This document shows positions 59,002 through 64,000 of a DNA stretch of 64,000 nucleotides, piece by piece. This stretch comes from Pseudobdellovibrionaceae bacterium (GTDB lineage: Bacteria > Bdellovibrionota > Bdellovibrionia > Bdellovibrionales > Bdellovibrionaceae). Location of the stretch: positions 62,001-126,000 of the forward strand of contig JAHBUW010000008.1 of NCBI GenBank assembly GCA_019637875.1, written 5' to 3'. The number at the start of each line of letters is the position of its first letter. The first letter of the stretch is position 1. The notes beneath the pieces are model-generated. The model was not told the origin of the DNA and searched no databases. It saw only the letters and a program-made list of their open reading frames with translations. A program made the position numbers and the translations under genes.

Positions 59002-59829
59002 ATGCCGGAACTTCCCGAGGTCGAAACCCTTCGTCGTGAACTGAGCGAGGCGCTTCTCGAAAAAGCGGTGTTTCGCGGTCTTCAACTTTTGCGACCCGAT
59101 TTGCGCGATCCCATTCCGAAGAAGAAAATTGAAACCCTGCGCGGGCAAAAGCTGGTCGGCGTGCGTCGCCGCGCAAAGTATCTGCTCTTTGATTTTGAGA
59201 CGGGGAGCCTGATCTCGCATTTGGGGATGACGGGCTCGTGGCGAAAACTCGCGCGCGGCGAGCGTCCGGACAAAAAAGCGCACGATCACCTCGTGCTGGA
59301 TCTGGGCAAGGATCTGCAATTCGCGTTTCGCGATCCCCGGCGCTTCGGGATTCTGGATTTTCACGCCGGACTTGATATTGAGCGTCATAAACGTTTCAAG
59401 CATCTGGGGCCCGAGCCGCTCGATCCACTTCTGACGGCGGAGCTGTTCTGGGCGCGCCTGCGGGGCGGGAAATCGATGATCAAAACCCACATCATGAATC
59501 AGAAAGTGGTGGTGGGCGTCGGGAATATCTATGCCTCCGAAGCGCTCTTTCGCGCGGGCATTTCGCCCCGTCGTCGTGCCGGGAAAGTCACGTCCCGCGA
59601 AGCTTCCAAACTTCTGACGGAGATTCGCATCATTCTCGAGGCGGCGATTCGCGCCGGGGGATCGACGATTCGCGACTATCGAAGTTTGTCTCAGGGCGAA
59701 GGCGGATTTCAGAATCAGCATCTTGTGTACGGACGCGATTTGAGTCCGTGTCCGAATTGCCACACTCCCATTCGTCAGGCCGTCATCGGTGGCCGCTCCA
59801 GCTACTGGTGCCCGCATTGTCAGCACTAG
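59002..59829 (+). CDS. mutM: Formamidopyrimidine-DNA glycosylase (Fpg/MutM)
   Basis: 275 residues. Begins MPELPEVETLRREL with the N-terminal Pro nucleophile and Glu, contains the helix-two-turn-helix NQKVVVGVGNIYASEALFRAGISPRR and the C-terminal zinc finger CPNCHTPIRQAVIGGRSSYWCPHC. Excises oxidised purines such as 8-oxoguanine. The gene starts two bases after the flavoprotein stop, hence the same operon; neighbours soxR/sodB fit an oxidative-stress theme. Confidence 0.95.
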   Translation: MPELPEVETLRRELSEALLEKAVFRGLQLLRPDLRDPIPKKKIETLRGQKLVGVRRRAKYLLFDFETGSLISHLGMTGSWRKLARGERPDKKAHDHLVLDLGKDLQFAFRDPRRFGILDFHAGLDIERHKRFKHLGPEPLDPLLTAELFWARLRGGKSMIKTHIMNQKVVVGVGNIYASEALFRAGISPRRRAGKVTSREASKLLTEIRIILEAAIRAGGSTIRDYRSLSQGEGGFQNQHLVYGRDLSPCPNCHTPIRQAVIGGRSSYWCPHCQH

Positions 59830-59974
59830 ATTTTCTTTGCTCGCCTCCCCCTGTTTCTGTATTGTCCCGGGCTCATTGAGTTGACACGACGTAGGTCGAG
59901 TCATTTGAGTTTAAAACCAACCTGTGAGCCGCTAAGGGGCTGATAGGAATGAAATGTCACGAAAGGACAATTCC

Positions 59975-60169
59975 ATGACAAAGATCGTTGCAGCTGCATT
60001 GCTCGCTCTGAGCTTCACTACGGGCTTCACTTGCTCGAAAAACACTCCCGCTCCCGAGGCGACTCCGGCTGTGGAAGCAACTCCCGCAGTGGAAGAAGCT
60101 CCCGCAACAACTGAAGGTGCTCCCGCAGACACAACAGCGACTCCCGCTGAAGGTCAGCCCACTCAGTAG
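59975..60169 (+). CDS. Small Ala/Pro/Thr-rich putative lipoprotein
   Basis: 64 residues from ATG 59975 (MTKIVAAALLALSFTTGFTC), with AAAGGA upstream. The leader ends at Cys20, a probable lipid-modified residue although the TGFTC lipobox is non-standard. The mature part is a disordered tail of repeats ATPAVEATPAVEEAPATTEGAPADTTATPAEGQ. A hairpin terminator follows. A structural surface or periplasmic lipoprotein is likely. Function unknown. Confidence 0.65.
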   Translation: MTKIVAAALLALSFTTGFTCSKNTPAPEATPAVEATPAVEEAPATTEGAPADTTATPAEGQPTQ

Positions 60170-60207
60170 TCCTTGCCTCGGGTATTCCTGAGGTTTCTAA
60201 TGAAGGG

Positions 60208-60225
60208 GAAGGTCGATCGACCTTC
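60208..60225 (+). terminator. Palindromic terminator after the small lipoprotein
   Basis: GAAGGTCGA followed by its reverse complement TCGACCTTC, a perfect 18-bp inverted repeat, 39 bases after the stop codon. Short T-rich tail (CTCTGAAT) only. Confidence 0.55.
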
Positions 60226-60308
60226 TCTGAATCAGGGGTGACGGTTGCGGAAGCGCCAGAGCCCCTCATCCAGAAGCAGCTCGCTGCCCCATCATAAGGA
60301 GTCTCTCA

Positions 60309-62792
60309 GTGGAAAACCTTGGCGAATTTTTAGGTCCCGCATACGGCATCTTTCACGAGTACTGCGTACTCGCTATCTTCGGAACGATTCTCGTTCTGCT
60401 CTTTACCGGATACTTTGCTTCTCCCCTCATCGTTTGGTTTCTGATCGGCGCGGCTTTGCTCGTCGGTTGGGGAGCCCCGGCTTGGGCGTTGATTGCGCTT
60501 TTGGTCGTTTACCTGCTGTTCCAGATCGCGCCCATCCGTCGCGTGCTCTTCTCGAGCGTCGTGATGAAGATCCTCGGCCCCGCGATGCCGAAAATTTCCG
60601 AAACCGAAATGGTCGCGCTCGAGGCCGGCGTCAGCTGGATCGAAAAAGATCTTTTCTCGGGAAGCCCCGACGTCGGCAAGCTGATGGAAGAGAACTACCC
60701 CAAGCTCACCGCCGAAGAGCAAGCCTTCATGGACAACCAAGTCGAGAAGCTCTGCTCGATGATCGACGCGTGGAAACTCTGGAAGACCCGCGAGATGGAT
60801 CAAGCCGTCTGGGACTACATGAAGAAAGAAAAATTCTTGGGCATGATCATCCCCAAGAAGTACGGCGGCCTGGAGTTCTCGGCGCTCGCGCACTCGGAAG
60901 TCGTCATGAAGCTCGCCAGCCGCTCGATCTCGGCTTGTATCACGGTCATGGTTCCGAACTCTCTCGGCCCGGCCGAACTGCTCGCGCACTACGGAACTGA
61001 TGAGCAGAAAAATCGGTACCTCCCGAAACTCGCCATCGGCGAAGAGATGCCCTGCTTCGGTTTGACCGAACCCAACGCGGGTTCGGACGCGGGCTCGATC
61101 ACATCTTCCGGTGAACTCTTCAAGGGTGACGACGGCAAGATCTACATGAAGCTCAACTGGAACAAACGTTGGATCACGCTGGCGGCGATCTCGACCGTCA
61201 TCGGTCTGGCGTTCCGTTTGAAAGATCCCAAGAACTTGCTCGGTAAGGGCGAAGACCTCGGTATCACCGTGGCCCTCATCCCCGGCAACACCAAAGGCGT
61301 CGTCCTCGGAAAACGTCACGATCCCTTGGGCGTTCCGTTCTACAACTGTCCTACGCAAGGTCACGATGTCGTCGTCGATGCCGAGCAGTGCATCGTCGGC
61401 GGTCTGAAGAACGCGGGTCACGGCTGGCAGATGCTCATGGAGTGTTTGGCCGCGGGTCGCGGGATCTCTTTGCCCGCGCAAGCGACGGGTGGGGCAAAGC
61501 TCACGGCGCGGACGGCGTCCGCCCATTGCGTGGTGCGGAATCAGTTCGGCGTTTCCATCGGAAAATTCGAAGGGATCGAAGAGCCCCTCGCGCGTCTGGG
61601 TGGTTACACTTACGGGATCGAGGCGATGCGCCGCTTTACATTGGGTGCTTTGGACAAGGGCGTGAAGCCCGCGGTCATCACCGCCATCGGCAAATACTAC
61701 GCGACCGAAATGGGTCGGACTTTGATCAACGACGGTATGGACATCCTGGGTGGCGCGGCGATTTCGCTGGGTCAACGGAACCTGCTGGCCGAGATCTACA
61801 CCGCGACGCCCATCGGGATCACGGTTGAGGGCGCGAACATCATGACCCGCACGCTGATCATCTTCGGTCAGGGCGCGCTCCGTTCGCATCCTTACGCTTA
61901 CAAAGAGGTGAAGGCGATCGCCGAAAAAGATCTGAACACTTTCGATCAGGTCTTCTGGGGACACGTCGGCCACATCGTGAACAACGCTTCGCGCTCGGTC
62001 CTCTTGTCGCTGACTCGCGGTTATCTGGCGTCGGCGCCGGTGCATCCGGAGCTGAAACTCTACGCGCGTCGTCTGCAATGGGCGTCGGCTTCGTTCGCGA
62101 TCTTGGCGGATTTGGCCATGGGGACTTTGGGCGGTTCGCTGAAGTTCCGCGGGAAGATCACCGGTCGTTTCGCGGATATCCTGGCTTATATGTACATGAT
62201 GACCGCGACCATCCGTCGTTTCGAGGCGGAAGGCCGTCGCGAGGACGACCTCGCTTACGCGAAGTATTTCTTGAAGCATTGCCTGACCGAAATGCAGTCG
62301 GCATTCGACGCGCTTTTCGACAATATGTACGGCATCAAGCAAAAAGGTTTCGGCGCGAAGCTGACCTTCGGCTTCCTGCACTTCATGTTCAAAACGGTGC
62401 TGGGTTCGTGGTCGCGCATCAACTCGATCGGCTCGCAGGCTTCGGATCACTTGCAACACGTGATCTGTAATTCGCTTTTGAGCGACTCGGCGGCCCGCAA
62501 TCGTCTGGTCGACGGCATCTATCTGCCGAAGGGTGAAAACGAGCAGGCGGCCCGCCTCGAAAACGCGATGCGCTTGGTTCTGCAAGCCGAAGCCATCGAA
62601 TCGAAGGTCTACAAAGCTCGTAAGGGCGGTCAACTCCCGCGCATCAAGGGCGCAGCCCTGATGGAAGCCGCGAAAGAGAAAAACGTGATCACGTCCGACG
62701 AATACGCGATCCTGAAAAAAGCCGTCGACGCGCGCTGGGACACCATCCAGGTCGACGACTTCACGCAAGAGGCCTACCACGCCAACCATTAG
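60309..62792 (+). CDS. fadE: Acyl-CoA dehydrogenase FadE (membrane-associated, long form)
   Basis: 827 residues from GTG 60309, AAGGAG eight bases upstream. Three N-terminal hydrophobic helices (about 15-75) precede the ACAD core: FGLTEPNAGSDAGS, NWNKRWITLAAIS, and EGANIMTRTLIIFGQGALRSHPY with the catalytic Glu, followed by the 300-residue C-terminal DUF1974 domain found in FadE. It performs the first desaturation in fatty acid beta-oxidation. Partner genes (enoyl-CoA hydratase, hydroxyacyl-CoA dehydrogenase) are at 24.6-26.2 kb. It ends at a strong terminator. Confidence 0.95.
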   Translation: MENLGEFLGPAYGIFHEYCVLAIFGTILVLLFTGYFASPLIVWFLIGAALLVGWGAPAWALIALLVVYLLFQIAPIRRVLFSSVVMKILGPAMPKISETEMVALEAGVSWIEKDLFSGSPDVGKLMEENYPKLTAEEQAFMDNQVEKLCSMIDAWKLWKTREMDQAVWDYMKKEKFLGMIIPKKYGGLEFSALAHSEVVMKLASRSISACITVMVPNSLGPAELLAHYGTDEQKNRYLPKLAIGEEMPCFGLTEPNAGSDAGSITSSGELFKGDDGKIYMKLNWNKRWITLAAISTVIGLAFRLKDPKNLLGKGEDLGITVALIPGNTKGVVLGKRHDPLGVPFYNCPTQGHDVVVDAEQCIVGGLKNAGHGWQMLMECLAAGRGISLPAQATGGAKLTARTASAHCVVRNQFGVSIGKFEGIEEPLARLGGYTYGIEAMRRFTLGALDKGVKPAVITAIGKYYATEMGRTLINDGMDILGGAAISLGQRNLLAEIYTATPIGITVEGANIMTRTLIIFGQGALRSHPYAYKEVKAIAEKDLNTFDQVFWGHVGHIVNNASRSVLLSLTRGYLASAPVHPELKLYARRLQWASASFAILADLAMGTLGGSLKFRGKITGRFADILAYMYMMTATIRRFEAEGRREDDLAYAKYFLKHCLTEMQSAFDALFDNMYGIKQKGFGAKLTFGFLHFMFKTVLGSWSRINSIGSQASDHLQHVICNSLLSDSAARNRLVDGIYLPKGENEQAARLENAMRLVLQAEAIESKVYKARKGGQLPRIKGAALMEAAKEKNVITSDEYAILKKAVDARWDTIQVDDFTQEAYHANH

Positions 62793-62840
62793 GTACCTTC
62801 TTCCCTTTGGTGGCGGACGGCGAGTCTCGCTAGTGCGTTA

Positions 62841-62881
62841 AACGTGAAAAAGCCCGGGAGATCCCCGGGCTTTTTCACGTT
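62841..62881. terminator. Strong Rho-independent terminator after fadE
   Basis: AACGTGAAAAAGCCCGGG, loop AGATC, then the exact complement with TTTTT inside the stem. It gives an 18-bp perfect hairpin able to act on both strands, 48 bases after the fadE stop. Confidence 0.9.
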
Positions 62882-62883
62882 TG

Positions 62884-62948
62884 AAGGTAGCTTCTACTTT
62901 CTGAAAGGTAGGCGCTACTTTCCGGAAAGTACCTGCTACCTTTTGGAG
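62884..62948. repeat. Three imperfect tandem repeats (21-22 bp) with palindromic core
   Basis: Units start at 62884, 62905 and 62927, each beginning AAGGTAG or AAGTACC and containing CTACTTTC or CTACCTTT. The centre is the perfect 16-bp palindrome TACTTTCCGGAAAGTA at 62916-62931. The array lies between convergent fadE and the HAD gene. It resembles a repetitive extragenic element; no protein is credible here. Confidence 0.65.
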
Positions 62949-62987
62949 GGTAAAATGCGCCGCGTTTCAAGAAGTGAGCGGCTACCT

Positions 62988-63623
62988 TCACCCTCCGCGG
63001 GTCCAGATGCGGGGAGCGCGGGTCTTCAGGCGGTCGACGTGTTGGTGGCCACCGGTGACCAGGATGACGTCGAGGCCCAGGGCTTCGCCGACCTCGAGGT
63101 CGTGGAGGGTGTCGCCGAACATCACGCACTCGCGGGGATCGAGCTCTTGCGTGCGCAGCAGTTCGCGGCCGAGTTCGACTTTCGAGTGTGCCAGGCGATC
63201 GCCCAAACCGTAGACGGATTTGAAGTGGGGCTTCAGGCCGAATTTGTCGATCATGCGGTGCAGGTCGTGAATATTCGCTGCGCTCAGCACGTGGTGGTTC
63301 AGGTGTGCAAGTTCCTGCAGAACCTCGAAGGTGCCGGGGAAGATCTCGGCCTCATCGAGCCAAGAGTGATACAGATCGTGAAACTGCTCCGAGAGCGCCG
63401 CGAAGTCGGCCGTCTCCATATCGAAACCGAGATCCTTGTAGTAGTCGCGGACGGGGAAGGTGAACTTCTGGTGGTAGTCGGCGAGTGTGATGACGGGAAG
63501 CTGCGCCTCGGTCAGCAGCACGTTGACGGACTTCACGCAGAGGTGCGCGTCGTCCAATAGGGTGCCGTTGAAGTCCCACAACACATGGGACTTGCCTTGA
63601 ATCATCGACGAAATGTTTTTCAT
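62988..63623 (-). CDS. HAD-superfamily hydrolase (phosphatase)
   Basis: 211 residues. Motif I WDFNGTLLDD (nucleophile Asp plus acid Asp-equivalent), motif II around HHVLSAANI, motif III via Lys in HSKVELG, and motif IV CVMFGDTLHDLEVG are in the correct order. Cap helices lie between about 20 and 100. Probable phosphoglycolate-like phosphatase or similar; substrate unknown. It is followed after nine bases by a membrane-protein gene on the same strand reading from the edge. Confidence 0.85.
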   Translation of the reverse strand: MKNISSMIQGKSHVLWDFNGTLLDDAHLCVKSVNVLLTEAQLPVITLADYHQKFTFPVRDYYKDLGFDMETADFAALSEQFHDLYHSWLDEAEIFPGTFEVLQELAHLNHHVLSAANIHDLHRMIDKFGLKPHFKSVYGLGDRLAHSKVELGRELLRTQELDPRECVMFGDTLHDLEVGEALGLDVILVTGGHQHVDRLKTRAPRIWTRGG

Positions 63624-63632
63624 AGACCTAAC

Positions 63633-64000
63633 CTAAATGGTTTCGGAGTTCTGGGATTCCCACTCGAGATCGGTCTCGGGCGCGGGATCGGCGGGAATAC
63701 CCTTCTGGTCGAAATCGCGCAAGCAAGATTCCGGCATCAGCGATTTCCAGTCTTCGGCCTGAAAAACGTTCCACATATTGGCCAAAGTCGTCATCTTCTC
63801 GATGCCGGCCACGCACTCGCGGCTCAGGCGGCGTTCGATCTTGCGGCCGTTTTCTTCGAGGATGAAGACACCGTCGCGGGCCGAGTTCAGGATTTCGCCG
63901 CCCTTGGGCACCAAGGCGAAAAGCAGATAGCCCACGCCGAAAATCAAAAGCGCCAGCATCAGGGTTGCGGCGACACCAAACACGATCACGATTTTCTTCA
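63633..64000 (-). CDS. Membrane-anchored hypothetical protein, start probably one base beyond the window
   Basis: The frame is open to the edge. The last bases read as ?TG AAG AAA ATC GTG ATC, so an ATG/GTG/TTG starting at 64001 gives MKKIVIVFGV, a typical TM start; the GTG at 63989 is a weaker choice. About 122 residues: a single hydrophobic segment (IVFGVAATLMLALLIFGVGYLLFALV), then a charged domain with Cys in RECVAGIE and SCLRDFD. Unknown function. It is upstream of the HAD gene on the same strand, spaced nine bases. Confidence 0.6.
   Translation of the reverse strand, partial: KKIVIVFGVAATLMLALLIFGVGYLLFALVPKGGEILNSARDGVFILEENGRKIERRLSRECVAGIEKMTTLANMWNVFQAEDWKSLMPESCLRDFDQKGIPADPAPETDLEWESQNSETI

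Noticed and set aside
60330-62789. An 819-codon open frame opposite fadE
   Set aside because: Antisense shadow of FadE, with low-complexity Arg/Asp/Gln/His-rich sequence and no motif.
62884-62948. Possible att site or CRISPR leader near the repeat array
   Set aside because: No integrase, tRNA gene or spacer-like sequence is nearby; only three imperfect adjacent units.

Overview
The window looks like chromosomal DNA of a GC-rich Gram-negative bacterium, most probably a Bdellovibrionota (Bdellovibrio-like) relative. This assignment is inference. It rests on many small signal-peptide proteins of unknown function, a lipoprotein whose lipobox ends FQNC, a DUF222-like HNH protein with a repetitive linker, an IcmF-type mutase, a FadE-type acyl-CoA dehydrogenase and frequent GTG/TTG starts. 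No rRNA, tRNA, CRISPR array, insertion sequence or prophage was recognised. Coding density is high, and many neighbouring genes overlap by 1-50 bases.

Layout. 1-2.2 kb: tail of an outer-membrane-like protein, an OmpR-like regulator overlapping an XRE-like gene, and an unknown convergent gene. 2.4-5.0 kb: a tight three-gene operon of an acyl-CoA dehydrogenase, a GNAT-like acyltransferase and a heme-oxygenase-like diiron protein, closed by a terminator. This is the best candidate for an undescribed pathway. 5-15.4 kb: envelope and secreted proteins, including a GT4-polysaccharide deacetylase fusion, an FGE-like protein, a secreted kinase-like protein and an NlpC/P60-like protein, then a divergent pair of PTPS/QueD paralogues. 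15.4-21 kb: a MOSC protein, phosphatidylserine decarboxylase, an FAD dehydrogenase, a frameshifted methyltransferase and a membrane-anchored tyrosine phosphatase.

21-26.3 kb: acyl-CoA operon (IcmF mutase, enoyl-CoA hydratase, 3-hydroxyacyl-CoA dehydrogenase), functionally linked to fadE at 60.3-62.8 kb. 26.5-42.7 kb: lipoprotein, HNH protein, a DedA-ATP-grasp fusion, ABC1 kinase, photolyase with an epimerase-SRPBCC fusion, two BFD-like [2Fe-2S] proteins, NrnA-like phosphoesterase, GreA, AsmA-like protein, a glycerophosphodiester phosphodiesterase, and an AT-richer segment with an ASCH gene. 42.7-48.8 kb: a complete Opp-type peptide ABC importer in the order D-F-A-B-C.

48.9-57 kb: SohB-like protease, a proline-rich secreted protein, an L,D-transpeptidase, a degenerate secretion-ATPase-like protein and several small secreted proteins. 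57-64 kb: sodB and soxR diverge around a textbook SoxR operator; then a ferredoxin-reductase-like protein with mutM, a small lipoprotein, fadE, a repeat array, a HAD hydrolase and a membrane protein running off the window edge.

The genes suggest an organism that imports peptides, oxidises fatty and branched-chain acyl-CoAs, remodels its envelope and responds to oxidative stress. All functions come from reading motifs by eye. No database search was run.
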